The translations under genes and the position numbers were made by a program. 64,000 nt of DNA. Source: Nocardia fluminea (GTDB lineage Bacteria > Actinomycetota > Actinomycetes > Mycobacteriales > Mycobacteriaceae). The notes below the pieces were generated by a model, which was not told where the DNA came from, ran no database searches, and saw nothing but the letters and a program-made list of their open reading frames with translations. The stretch spans positions 1,426,001 through 1,490,000 of the forward strand of contig NZ_PJMW01000001.1 of assembly GCF_002846365.1 (NCBI RefSeq), given 5' to 3'. Positions 1 through 8,381 of this stretch are shown here, piece by piece. Within the stretch, counting starts at the first letter, position 1, and each line of letters starts with the position of its first letter.

Positions 1-584
1 TCACCAGTGCCCGCCGAAACCGGCTGCGCACGCTACGCCGGCGGTTCCAGGTGGTGTACCAGAACCCGTACTCCTCGCTCGACCCCCGCTGGGAAGTCGC
101 CGACATCATCGCCGAACCCCTGCGCGCCTACGGAATCGGCAACCGGGCACAACGAGTCGCCGAGCTACTCGAACAGGTCGCGCTACCGGCGGATTTCACG
201 AAACGCAGGCCCGCGGAGCTGTCGGGCGGACAACGACAGCGCGTGGCGATCGCTCGCGCACTGGCCCTGCACCCGGACCTGCTGGTGCTCGACGAGCCGG
301 TCTCCGCGCTCGACGCCTCGGTGCAGGCGCAGATCCTCGACCTGCTCGACACCTTGCAGCACGAACTCGCGCTCGGCTACCTGTTCATCTCCCACGACCT
401 GGCTGTCGTGCGCCGGATCAGCGACCGGGTCGCGGTGATGCGCCATGGTCGCGTCGTCGAAACCGGGCCCACCGCGACCCTGTTCACCGATCCACAGCAC
501 CCGTACACCAGGGAGTTGCTCGCGGCGATCCCCACGCCGGGCGCCCGGATCGATTCCCTCGACGGAAAGGACCTCACCCGATGA
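1..584 (+). CDS. Peptide/nickel-type ABC transporter ATP-binding protein, 3' part
   Basis: The first 193 complete codons visible (reading frame from base 3) are the C-terminal two thirds of an ABC ATPase; the start and Walker A lie before the window. Visible motifs are the Q-loop ([13 protein letters not shown]), the ABC signature [15 protein letters not shown], Walker B with catalytic Glu ([12 protein letters not shown]), and the switch His in FISHDLAVV. The tail [15 protein letters not shown] is the hallmark of the DppF/OppF class that energises peptide, nickel or related importers. The stop codon overlaps the next start as ATGA, so it is translationally coupled to the flavin oxidoreductase genes downstream. 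This suggests that the importer feeds the substrate these enzymes degrade. The substrate itself cannot be read from the sequence. Confidence 0.9.
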   Translation, partial: TSARRNRLRTLRRRFQVVYQNPYSSLDPRWEVADIIAEPLRAYGIGNRAQRVAELLEQVALPADFTKRRPAELSGGQRQRVAIARALALHPDLLVLDEPVSALDASVQAQILDLLDTLQHELALGYLFISHDLAVVRRISDRVAVMRHGRVVETGPTATLFTDPQHPYTRELLAAIPTPGARIDSLDGKDLTR

Positions 585-1819
585 GCAAGACCGGACTGTT
601 CCTCGGCATCGAAACGACAGGCACCGGAACGCATCCCGCGTCCTGGCGGCGCACCGATTCCGGTGCGGAAGACCTGTTCACCGCCGGTTACTGGACCGCC
701 GTGATCTCCGCCGCCGAGGAGCTCGGGTTCGACGCGGTCTTCCTGCCCGACTCGTTCGGCATCCAGTCCGGTAACGCCGCGGTGACCCGCGGCAGGCTCG
801 ACGCCGTCGCGATCGCGGCCCGCACCGCCCCGCTGACCAGCCGGATCGGCCTGATCCCCCAGGTGCCGGTCACCCACACCGAACCGTTCCACGCGTCCAA
901 GGCCGTGACCGCGCTCGACTTCGCGAGCCTGGGCCGCGCGGGCTGGGAGGTGACCGTGTCCACCACCGAGGCCGAGGCGAAAGCCTTCGGGCGCAAAGCG
1001 GTGCAGGATCAGGCGTCGCTGTGGCACGAGGCCGACGAAGCGATCGAGGTGGTGACCCGGCTGTGGGACAGCTGGGAGGACGACGCCGAGATCCGCGACG
1101 TACCCTCCGGCCGGTTCATCGACCGCGACCGTCTGCACTACATCGACTTCGCCGGCGACAACTTCTCGGTCAAGGGCCCGTCGATCACGCCGCGCTCGCC
1201 CCAGGGTCAGCCGATCGTGACGGTTCGCGCCGATACCCCCGAGTCGACCGAGGTCGCTGTCCGCCGCGCCGACCTCATCCGCTTCACCGCCCCCGATCTT
1301 CCCACCGCGGTAGCGCGTCGCACCGCGCTGCGCACCGCGATAGCCACCGCCGGTCGTGACCCCGACACGGTGTGGATCCTGCTGGATCTCCCTGTGCACC
1401 TCGATGATTCATCCGAACAGGCACTGTCGGCCGTGCACGAGCTCGATACGTGGACCGGCGCCGCTGGTGCCGGCGACCGGCCACTCCAGAGCCAGGCCGA
1501 CGCGGCACCGCGCGAGTCCGCACAGCCGGTCGACGCCGACTCGATCCGCCATGTGGGTACTGTCGCCGCGCTCGACGAACTGCTCGCCGCGATCGCGCGG
1601 TCCGCCGCCGCCGACGGCGTGGTGCTGCGGCCGCTGGCACTGCGCGGCGCGCTCCACGCTCTCGCCGCCCAGCGCCGAACAGCCACGGACGATGCCGCGG
1701 CCGGTGACGCGCTGCCGACCGGACCCGTTCCCGCACACCTCGTCCCCGAGACCTTGCGCGACCGCCTCGGCCTCCCCCGCCCACTCAGCCGATACGCCAC
1801 GACAGGAGCAGCGCTGTGA
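581..1819 (+). CDS. LLM-class (luciferase-like) flavin-dependent oxidoreductase
   Basis: 412 residues, the length of bacterial luciferase-like monooxygenases that use reduced FMN from a separate reductase. The N-terminal half fits the TIM barrel of the family: [13 protein letters not shown] near residue 50, then [23 protein letters not shown], and the [19 protein letters not shown] stretch typical of the SnaA/NtaA side of the superfamily. The C-terminal third is Ala/Arg-rich and less conserved. The ATG overlaps the ABC transporter stop (ATGA) and its own TGA overlaps the next GTG. It probably oxidises a small sulfur- or nitrogen-containing compound, but substrate specificity in this family cannot be read from sequence. 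Confidence 0.85.
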   Translation: MSKTGLFLGIETTGTGTHPASWRRTDSGAEDLFTAGYWTAVISAAEELGFDAVFLPDSFGIQSGNAAVTRGRLDAVAIAARTAPLTSRIGLIPQVPVTHTEPFHASKAVTALDFASLGRAGWEVTVSTTEAEAKAFGRKAVQDQASLWHEADEAIEVVTRLWDSWEDDAEIRDVPSGRFIDRDRLHYIDFAGDNFSVKGPSITPRSPQGQPIVTVRADTPESTEVAVRRADLIRFTAPDLPTAVARRTALRTAIATAGRDPDTVWILLDLPVHLDDSSEQALSAVHELDTWTGAAGAGDRPLQSQADAAPRESAQPVDADSIRHVGTVAALDELLAAIARSAAADGVVLRPLALRGALHALAAQRRTATDDAAAGDALPTGPVPAHLVPETLRDRLGLPRPLSRYATTGAAL

Positions 1820-3183
1820 CCTCGAAGCCACGCAAGCGCGTCCATCTCGCCGCACATTTCCCCGGCGTCAACAACACCACCGTCTGGGCCGATCCGGCGT
1901 CGAAATCGCAGGTCGATTTCGTGTCCTTCGAGCATCTGGCGCGGACCGCCGAACGCGGCCTCTTCGACTTCTTCTTCCTGGCCGAGGGGTTGCGGCTGCG
2001 CGAGCATCGCGGGCGGATCCACGACCTCGACGTGGTCGGCAGGCCGGACACCTTCACGGTGCTCAACGCGGTGGCGGCGGTGACCGAGCGGCTCGGGCTG
2101 GCGGGCACCATCAACAGCACCTACAACGAGCCGTTCGAGGTCGCCAAGCAGTTCGCCTCGCTCGATCACCTCTCCGGCGGCCGGGCCGCGTGGAACGTGG
2201 TCACCTCCTCGGACGCGTTCACCGGCGAGAACTTCCGGCGCGGTGGCTACCTCGAACACGGTGAGCGGTACCGGCGGGCCGAGCAGGTGGTCGCCGCGAC
2301 CAGGGCACTGTGGGACAGCTGGCCCACCGACTCGCTGGTGATCGATCGCGAGCGCGGGATCTTCGCCCGCGAAGTCCCTGAAACCGCGTTCCGCAGTTCC
2401 CAGTTCGACTTCGCGGCCCCCTTCGTCGTGCCGCCGAGCCCGCAGGGGCATCCGGTGCTGTTGCAGGCGGGCGATTCCGACGAAGGTCGCGAGTTCGGCG
2501 CGAAGACCGCCGACGCGATCTTCACCGGACACGGCACCCTCGAGGCGGGCCAGAAGTTCTACGCCGACGTCAAAGGCAGGCTGGCGAAATACGGTCGCGC
2601 ACACAGCGACCTGCTGGTGCTGCCCGCGGCCACGTTCGTCCTCGGCGACACCACCGGCGAGGCGCACGAGCGGGCCCGCGACATCCGCTACCAGCAGGTG
2701 AGCCCGCAGACCGCGATCGCCTTCCTCGAACAGGTCTGGGGCCGCGACCTCTCCGGCTACGACCCCGACGGCCCGCTGCCCGATGTCGAGCCCGATGCCG
2801 CCGCCGAGATCACCCGCGGCCGGGTCCGGCACACGAAAGATCCACTGGCCGTGGCGAGAGCGTGGCGCGAACAGGCCGAGGCGGGCAACCTCAGCATCCG
2901 CGAACTCATCATCGAGGTCACCGCCCGCCAGCAGTTCATCGGCACGCCCGCCCAGGTCGCCGAGCAGATCGACCGGTACGTGCAGTCCGACGCGGCCGAC
3001 GGTTTCATCCTCGTCCCGCACCTGACTCCGGCCGGGCTCGACGAATTCGTCGAGACCGTGGTCCCCGAACTGCAGGAACGCGGCAGCTTCCGCACCGAGT
3101 ACACCGGCACCACTCTGCGCGACCATCTCGGTCTGCGTCACCCCCACCACCACACCGTCGCCGAAGGAGCACGCGCGTCATGA
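1816..3183 (+). CDS. NtaA/SnaA/DszA-family FMN-dependent monooxygenase
   Basis: 455 residues matching the nitrilotriacetate monooxygenase component A / pristinamycin synthase A / DszA family: LAAHFPGVNNTTVWADP at the start, FEHLARTAERGLFDFFFLAEG, TINSTYNEPFEVAKQFASL, and GGRAAWNVVTSSD around residue 120. These enzymes use FMNH2 and O2 to cleave C-N or C-S bonds. Translation begins at GTG inside a GTGA overlap with the previous gene and ends in an ATGA overlap with the DUF1684 gene, so all members are made together. No flavin reductase gene is visible in the window, so the reductase must be shared or lie upstream. Confidence 0.88.
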   Translation: MTSKPRKRVHLAAHFPGVNNTTVWADPASKSQVDFVSFEHLARTAERGLFDFFFLAEGLRLREHRGRIHDLDVVGRPDTFTVLNAVAAVTERLGLAGTINSTYNEPFEVAKQFASLDHLSGGRAAWNVVTSSDAFTGENFRRGGYLEHGERYRRAEQVVAATRALWDSWPTDSLVIDRERGIFAREVPETAFRSSQFDFAAPFVVPPSPQGHPVLLQAGDSDEGREFGAKTADAIFTGHGTLEAGQKFYADVKGRLAKYGRAHSDLLVLPAATFVLGDTTGEAHERARDIRYQQVSPQTAIAFLEQVWGRDLSGYDPDGPLPDVEPDAAAEITRGRVRHTKDPLAVARAWREQAEAGNLSIRELIIEVTARQQFIGTPAQVAEQIDRYVQSDAADGFILVPHLTPAGLDEFVETVVPELQERGSFRTEYTGTTLRDHLGLRHPHHHTVAEGARAS

Positions 3184-3989
3184 CGATCACCGTCGAGAAC
3201 CCGACCCCCACCACGACATTCGCCGACGACTGGTCGCGCTGGCATCACGCCCGCGAGGACAGCCTGCGCGACCCCCTCGGCTGGCTCAGCCTGGCGGGGC
3301 TGCACTGGCTCACCGACAGCCCGGCGCGCCTGGACGGCGTCCCCGGTACCTGGTGGGTCACCGACGAGAAGGTGTTCATCACCGCGCAGCCCGCCGACCG
3401 GCTCGATGTGGACGGCGAGCGGATCGGCGGCGTGCAGATCGTGACGCCGGTGGAGGGCGCGCCGGGGGTGAGCGTGCTCAACGAGGAGAGGGTCCTCGAG
3501 GTGATCCGGCGCTCCGGGCAGTACGCGGTGCGCGTGCACGACCCGGCCGCGCCCGCCCTGTCCGCGTTCACCGGTGTCGCGACGTACCCGGCGGACCCGC
3601 GCTGGGTCGTGACCGGGCGTTTCACCGCGTTCGGGCAGGCGCGCACCGTCACCACGGGCGCCGTGGTGGACGGGCTCGAGCATCACCACAGCGCCGCGGG
3701 CATCATCGAGTTCCGCATCGGCGACAGCCACGAGGCGCTGCTCGCCTTCGGCACCCCCGACGATCTGAAGGTGCTGTTCACCGACGCCACCAGCGGCGTC
3801 ACCACCTACCCGGCCGCCCGTTCGCTCGCCGTCGGCGCGGTCGAGGCCGACGGCACCGTGACCCTGGACTTCAACCGGGCGGTGAACCTGCCGTGCGCCT
3901 TCACCGACTTCGCCACCTGCCCTGTCGCCCCACGCGAGAACCGGCTGCGCGTGGCGATCGAAGCGGGAGAACAGGATCCGAAGCTATGA
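3180..3989 (+). CDS. DUF1684 family protein
   Basis: 269 residues, the usual length of DUF1684 proteins. Recognisable family features are the N-terminal WHHAREDSLRDPLGWLSLAG, the central LKVLFTDATSGVTTYPAAR, and the C-terminal block LDFNRAVNLPCAFTDFATC followed by CPVAPRENRL and a final AGE. The family has no established biochemical function that I know of. No signal peptide or membrane segment is visible. The ATG at 3180 lies in the ATGA overlap with the monooxygenase gene, which fixes the start; a longer in-frame extension upstream would read through the monooxygenase gene and is not real. Its place between two flavin oxidoreductases suggests an accessory role in the same degradation pathway. 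Confidence 0.85.
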   Translation: MTITVENPTPTTTFADDWSRWHHAREDSLRDPLGWLSLAGLHWLTDSPARLDGVPGTWWVTDEKVFITAQPADRLDVDGERIGGVQIVTPVEGAPGVSVLNEERVLEVIRRSGQYAVRVHDPAAPALSAFTGVATYPADPRWVVTGRFTAFGQARTVTTGAVVDGLEHHHSAAGIIEFRIGDSHEALLAFGTPDDLKVLFTDATSGVTTYPAARSLAVGAVEADGTVTLDFNRAVNLPCAFTDFATCPVAPRENRLRVAIEAGEQDPKL

Positions 3990-5134
3990 GCGTGCCGCTG
4001 TCGATTCTCGATCTGTCGCCGATCAGCGAAGGCTCCACTGCCGCACAGGCATTGCGCAACACCGTCGATCTCGCCCGGCAGGCCGAACAGTGGGGGTATC
4101 GCCGATACTGGCTGGCCGAACACCATTTCGTGTCGGTGGCGAGTTCCTCGTCGCTGACGCTGCTCGGGTTGGTCGCCGCGGCGACCTCGCGCATCCGGGT
4201 GGGGACCGGCGCGGTGCAGGTGGGCCATCACACCTCGGCCTCGATCGTGGAGGCGTTCGGCACTGTCGACGCACTGTATCCGGGACGACTCGATCTGGGT
4301 CTCGGCCGGTCGGGGCATCGGCGTAGCCAATTCGGTGCGGCGGCCACGACCACCAGGGGCGGGCACCCGGTACTGGACACGGTCACCGGACGGACCCAGA
4401 TCCGCGACGGTGTGGTGGTGCCACCGCCGTTCGATCCGCGCCGGGTCACCGATCGCTCCAAATTCCTCGCCTCGGCCGAGGCGCTCCAGCAGCCCGGCGC
4501 CCAGTCGCTGGACTTCGCCGACCAGGTGGCCGAGATCCAGGCGTTGCTCGACGGCCGCTTCTTCACCACCAGCGGGGTGGAGCTGCACGCCGTTCCCGGC
4601 GAGGGAATCGACACCGAGCTGTGGCTGTTCGGCAGTTCGGCGGGCGAGAGCGCGGAGCTGGCGGGGAAGTCGGGGTTGCCGTTCGCGGCGGCTTACCACG
4701 TCGCGCCGGGGTCGGCGCTGGACGCGGTCGACGCGTATCGGGCGGCGTTCCGGCCCTCGGCGCAGCTGGCCGAACCGCACGTCATCGTCTCGGCGGACGT
4801 CGTCACCGCGGCCGACGACGACACCGCCCGCCACCACGCGAGCACCTACGGCCACTGGGTCCACAGCATCCGCAGCGGCGGCGCCACCGAATACCCCGAT
4901 CCCGCAACAGCTTCGCCCCTCACCCCCGATCAACTCCGCCTCGTGGACGACCGCCTGGCCTCCCAGATCGTCGGCTCGCCCACCACCGTGGTCGAGCGCC
5001 TCGACGCCCTCCAACGGGTCACCGGCGCAGACGAATTGCTCATCACCACCATCACCCACGATCACGCCGACCGGCTCGAATCACACCGTTTGCTGGCCGA
5101 CGCGTGGGGCTTGCGAGCGGCCCGCGCCGCCTGA
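3986..5134 (+). CDS. LLM-class flavin oxidoreductase, MsnO8-like
   Basis: 382 residues with the signature of the MsnO8/YhbW-like branch of luciferase-like enzymes: LDLSPISEGSTAAQALRN at the N-terminus, QWGYRRYWLAEHHF, TSRIRVGTGAVQVGHHTSA, and TVDALYPGRLDLGLGRSGH. It is cytosolic and FMN-dependent by family. The start ATG is fixed by an ATGA overlap with the DUF1684 stop. It is the last gene of the coupled operon; about 155 bases without a gene follow before DUF2867. Its distance in type from the 581-1819 enzyme suggests that the operon performs two successive oxidations rather than carrying a duplicated enzyme. Confidence 0.88.
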   Translation: MSVPLSILDLSPISEGSTAAQALRNTVDLARQAEQWGYRRYWLAEHHFVSVASSSSLTLLGLVAAATSRIRVGTGAVQVGHHTSASIVEAFGTVDALYPGRLDLGLGRSGHRRSQFGAAATTTRGGHPVLDTVTGRTQIRDGVVVPPPFDPRRVTDRSKFLASAEALQQPGAQSLDFADQVAEIQALLDGRFFTTSGVELHAVPGEGIDTELWLFGSSAGESAELAGKSGLPFAAAYHVAPGSALDAVDAYRAAFRPSAQLAEPHVIVSADVVTAADDDTARHHASTYGHWVHSIRSGGATEYPDPATASPLTPDQLRLVDDRLASQIVGSPTTVVERLDALQRVTGADELLITTITHDHADRLESHRLLADAWGLRAARAA

Positions 5135-5224
5135 CCGCAGCGATTGTCTCCGCCATGGGGGCCGTGGATTTCGTCCACGGCCCCCACCGCTCGTCGAACC
5201 GGCCTCCGTCACACCTTCGCCTTC

Positions 5225-5273
5225 TATACGTAGGCGTATATCAGCGGTAGTCTCACTTATACGCTGCCGTACA
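5225..5273. promoter_or_regulatory. Tandem palindromic operators upstream of the DUF2867 gene
   Basis: Two copies of the motif TATACG-N4-CGTAYA lie at 5225-5240 (a perfect 6-4-6 inverted repeat) and 5258-5273 (one mismatch). Their centres are 33 bp apart, about three helical turns, so two dimers would sit on the same face of the DNA. This architecture is typical of TetR-type repressors, but no TetR gene is present nearby. A possible -10 (TAGTCT, 5248-5253) lies between the two copies, so binding would block transcription of the gene starting at 5290. Confidence 0.6.
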
Positions 5274-5289
5274 CATGGAGGTTCCGGCT

Positions 5290-5862
5290 ATGCGACTACC
5301 CGAATCGGCCCACACCGGCCAGCCCTGGCGCATCCACGAGATCGCCCCCGATTTCGACGTCGAGGACGTCTGGAAATTCCGGACGCCCGGCGGCGGCCCC
5401 GACGACTTCCCCGCGCTGCTCGCCGCCCTGCGAGCCGAACGCGCCGCCGAGTCCACCGGCGTCAGCGGCCTGCTGTTCAAGATCCGCTGGAAGCTGGGTG
5501 CGCTGCTCGGCTGGGACCGCGACGACGCGGGCACCGGCACCCGCGTGCCCTCCCTGCGCGAACGCCTGCCCGCCGACCTCCGCGACACCGACATCCCCGC
5601 CGAAGACGACCCACTCAGCGCCCTCTACGTCCTCGGCAACGAATACGCCGCCGAGATCGCCAACAGCACGATGCACGGCATCATGCACCTCGGCTGGGTC
5701 CCCGACACCACCGGCTACCACCTGCACATGGCCGTCCTGGTCAAGCCCAACGGCCGATTCGGCCGCCTCTACATGGCCCTGATCAAGCCCTTCCGCTACA
5801 CCATCGTCTATCCCGCGATGACCCGTAGCTGGGAACGCACCTGGAACGACCTCACAACGTGA
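5290..5862 (+). CDS. DUF2867 family protein
   Basis: 190 residues resembling DUF2867 proteins, small single-domain proteins of unknown role: WRIHEIAPDFDVEDVWKF near the start, LLFKIRWKLGALLGWD in the middle, YVLGNEYAAEIANSTMHG, and MALIKPFRYTIVYPAM near the end. No signal peptide is visible. The start at 5290 is preferred over an in-frame ATG at 5275 because GGAGG at 5277-5281 sits 8 bases before it. Two tandem palindromes lie immediately upstream, which suggests that the gene is induced by a signal through a TetR-like repressor. It is convergent with the Fic gene, with only 12 bases between them. Confidence 0.75.
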   Translation: MRLPESAHTGQPWRIHEIAPDFDVEDVWKFRTPGGGPDDFPALLAALRAERAAESTGVSGLLFKIRWKLGALLGWDRDDAGTGTRVPSLRERLPADLRDTDIPAEDDPLSALYVLGNEYAAEIANSTMHGIMHLGWVPDTTGYHLHMAVLVKPNGRFGRLYMALIKPFRYTIVYPAMTRSWERTWNDLTT

Positions 5863-5874
5863 CCGACCTGGCGC

Positions 5875-7041
5875 TCAGGTGCCGTTCATCACCGCGAGCA
5901 CGTCGGGGGCAGCGAAGAATCGGGTGCGGGCACGGGTTACTTCGACGAGAATTCCCGCCTCCACGAGCTTTTCGATATTCAACGTGGCGGAGCGGTGAGT
6001 GACGTCAAGGGCTTGCATCGCGTTCGCGATGCCAATGATCGGGGAACGGAACAGCTCATCGATCAAAATCGGGAGCAGGCCGGACGACCGAGCCCTCGCG
6101 ACTCGCAGCCTGAGTTCGGTCCGTAGCGCGTCCAGGCGGACGGCGCGTCCGAGGCTGTCTCGGGCCTGCTCCTCGATGACCTCGAGGAAGAACTCGAACC
6201 AGCCGAGCCAGTCACCATCGGTCGAAACGCGCAGCAGCCCTTCGTAATACCGATCCCGACGAGGCTCGATATAGGACGAGAGGTCGAGCAAAGGCCCGGG
6301 CAGCAACCCCCACTCAACCAGGAGCATCACCGCGAGCAGCCGACCGATACGGCCGTTGCCGTCGATGAACGGGTGGATCGCCTCGAATTGATAGTGCACG
6401 GCGGCGATCGCCAACAGCGGCGGCAGTTCACCCTCCGCATGCAGGTACTTTTCGAAGGCATCCAGACTCTGCCACAACGTTTCCGGTGGCGGCGGAACGA
6501 ATTTCGCCGTTTCGATCGTGGAGCCGGGAGGACCGATCCAGTTCTGGCTGTGCCGGAATTCGCCGGGGGTGGCGTAATCGCCCCGAACGCCGGTCATCAG
6601 GATCTGATGCGCCTCGCGCAGGAGCGACAGACTCAACGGCAGGCGCCTACCTGGATCGAGAACATGGTCAATCGCACTCATGTAGTTGAACACTTCCTGC
6701 ACGTCGCCCCGAGGCCGAGCGGGACGCTCGACCTCGTACATGGCGACGTCGGACAGAGACGCCACGGTGCCCTCGATCCGACTCGACAAGACGGCCTCGC
6801 GGCGGACCAGCGCTCGGCCGAACAGCTCTGGACTCGGCAGCCCGCGCCCGAGACCGGCCAGCTCGCCGACCGCCCGATCCGCACTGGACAGCCTGCGGAC
6901 GAGTTGCGGCGACATCGGGACGATCGGAGGTAGTGATGGCGGCGAGAATGCGCGGTACCCGTTCTCCGCACGCACGACGTTCACTTGCTGCGCGGTAGCG
7001 AAGTCCTCCAGAAGCATCGGCTCAACCCTTCGGATCGGCAT
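5875..7041 (-). CDS. Fic family protein (probable AMP transferase)
   Basis: 388 residues with the complete Fic motif HPFIDGNGRIGR at 223-234, which carries the catalytic His and the phosphate-binding loop for AMP transfer to a protein hydroxyl. An inhibitory-helix motif of the form SxxxEG (SSRIEG, 86-91) precedes the Fic core, so this is a class II, self-inhibited enzyme. The N-terminal segment resembles the Fic_N domain and the C-terminal 70 residues (HRSATLNIEKLVEAGILVEV) look like a winged helix, as in many DNA-binding Fic proteins. No antitoxin gene is adjacent. The codons are visibly less GC-biased than the neighbours, which hints at acquisition by transfer. The target protein is unknown. 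Confidence 0.9.
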   Translation of the reverse strand: MPIRRVEPMLLEDFATAQQVNVVRAENGYRAFSPPSLPPIVPMSPQLVRRLSSADRAVGELAGLGRGLPSPELFGRALVRREAVLSSRIEGTVASLSDVAMYEVERPARPRGDVQEVFNYMSAIDHVLDPGRRLPLSLSLLREAHQILMTGVRGDYATPGEFRHSQNWIGPPGSTIETAKFVPPPPETLWQSLDAFEKYLHAEGELPPLLAIAAVHYQFEAIHPFIDGNGRIGRLLAVMLLVEWGLLPGPLLDLSSYIEPRRDRYYEGLLRVSTDGDWLGWFEFFLEVIEEQARDSLGRAVRLDALRTELRLRVARARSSGLLPILIDELFRSPIIGIANAMQALDVTHRSATLNIEKLVEAGILVEVTRARTRFFAAPDVLAVMNGT

Positions 7042-7071
7042 AGTGATACTTTTCGACCGAAAAGTATCACT
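7042..7071. promoter_or_regulatory. 30-bp perfect palindrome abutting the Fic start codon
   Basis: Arms 7042-7055 and 7058-7071 (14 bp each) are perfectly complementary with a 2-bp centre. The palindrome ends one base before the Fic ATG (7041-7039). A protein bound here would block transcription or translation initiation directly. Because the Fic protein ends in a winged helix, autoregulation is a natural guess. A half-site copy (TAGTGGTACTT, 7081-7091) repeats the left arm (TAGTGATACTT, 7041-7051) with one change. Confidence 0.65.
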
Positions 7072-7091
7072 GACGAAGGGTAGTGGTACTT

Positions 7092-7121
7092 AGGTAGCAC
7101 CGCCAGCTAGTTCTGCTACCT
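7092..7121. repeat. Second inverted repeat in the Fic upstream region
   Basis: AGGTAGCA at 7092-7099 and its complement TGCTACCT at 7114-7121 flank 14 bases. A further GTAGCAC copy occurs at 7134-7140. Together with the palindrome at 7042-7071 this makes the 100 bp before Fic unusually rich in symmetric sites. It may be a second operator or the stem of a terminator for the opposite strand. Confidence 0.4.
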
Positions 7122-7176
7122 ATCGCGCAATAAGTAGCACAGAGAATCTCCCCCACTGCCACAAAGAGGCTGTCAG

Positions 7177-8178
7177 CTATGCGCTGAGCGGGGCTGCTGT
7201 TACTCCGTAGCCGAGGTTGGTGAGGACTTCGCTGGTGGCCTTGGCGAAGTTGAGGGTGATGAAGTGGAGGCAGGGGGCGCCTTCTTCGGTGAGGCGCTGG
7301 GCCATTTCGGTGGCGATCTGGATGCCTTCGGCGCGGACGGCGGCGCGGTCTTCTTCGGGGCCGGTGCCTGCCGCGCGGGTGAGGCGGGCGACGACCTCGG
7401 GAGGTACCGGGCGGCCGCTGAGTTCTTCGGCGCGGGCGACGGTGCGCAGGGAGGTGATGGGCATCAGCTCGGGGATGATCGGCTTGGCGCCCTCGATGGG
7501 GTCCATGGCGATCACGCGGTCGCGCAGGCGCAGGTAGTGCTCGACGTCGAAGAACATCTGGGTGATCGAATACTCGGCTCCCGCACGGAGTTTCGCGGCC
7601 AGATGATGGGTGTCGTGGTCGAGGTCGGGTGAGCGGTGGTGGCCCTGGGGGAACGAGGCGACACCGACGTGGAAGTCGCCGAGGTCGCGCACGATGCGGA
7701 CCAGTTCCTCGGCGTATTCGACGCCGCCGGGGTGCTTGGCCCATTCGCCGAGCGGGTCACCGGGCGGGTCACCGCGCAGGACCAGGACGTTGCAGATGCC
7801 GGAGTCGGCGTAGGAGCCGATCAGGGAGCGCAGTTCGGCGATGCTGTGCCCGACCGCGGTGAGGTGGGCGACCGGCAGCAGGGTGGTTTCCTGCGCGAGC
7901 GCACCGGTGATACGGACGGTGCGGTCGCGGGTGGAACCGCCCGCGCCGTAGGTCATCGACACGAAGGCGGGATGCATGCGTTCGAACTCACGAACCGCGC
8001 GCCACAGCCGAGCCTCGCCCGCCTCGTCACGCGGAGGGTTGAACTCCACGGAGAACGGCACGCCGTTACCCGAATGGGTGCGCAGGCTCTGCACCACCGA
8101 GGGTGTGTTCGAGACGATCGACCGCCGCTGGGCGGGTCGATCTGGGGTCGAACTTTCCCGTCCATTGTCGAAATCCAC
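7177..8178 (-). CDS. metF: Methylenetetrahydrofolate reductase
   Basis: 333 residues. The enzyme reduces 5,10-methylene- to 5-methyl-tetrahydrofolate for methionine synthesis in the cytosol. Family motifs seen: FSVEFNPPRD near residue 45, FVSMTYGAGGSTRDRT with the conserved Thr/Tyr cluster, HLTAVGHS, NVLVLRGDPPGD (FAD/folate site) and IPELMPITS. The start is a GTG preceded by TAGACT and 6 bases, an arrangement expected for a leaderless transcript. The N-terminal 25 residues are unconserved. In M. tuberculosis a MetF-like gene occupies the same place before the prenyl synthase gene. It is divergent from the prenyl synthase gene, with about 200 bp between them. Confidence 0.9.
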   Translation of the reverse strand: MDFDNGRESSTPDRPAQRRSIVSNTPSVVQSLRTHSGNGVPFSVEFNPPRDEAGEARLWRAVREFERMHPAFVSMTYGAGGSTRDRTVRITGALAQETTLLPVAHLTAVGHSIAELRSLIGSYADSGICNVLVLRGDPPGDPLGEWAKHPGGVEYAEELVRIVRDLGDFHVGVASFPQGHHRSPDLDHDTHHLAAKLRAGAEYSITQMFFDVEHYLRLRDRVIAMDPIEGAKPIIPELMPITSLRTVARAEELSGRPVPPEVVARLTRAAGTGPEEDRAAVRAEGIQIATEMAQRLTEEGAPCLHFITLNFAKATSEVLTNLGYGVTAAPLSA

Positions 8179-8381
8179 CGGCTCAGTCTAGTGGGAAGCG
8201 ATGACGCCCCGGCACCGACCGGGAAACCGGCCGCCGAACACCGAACAATACGTCAAGGCCGGTGGACGCGCCCGCGGTCCGAAACTCGGATGTGGGCTGC
8301 GTCGCAGCGACCCTGTGCGCCGGGAGCTCACCCGGCTCGCCCGCGTATCGTTCGAGACAACGCTGGTGACCGCACCACCGA

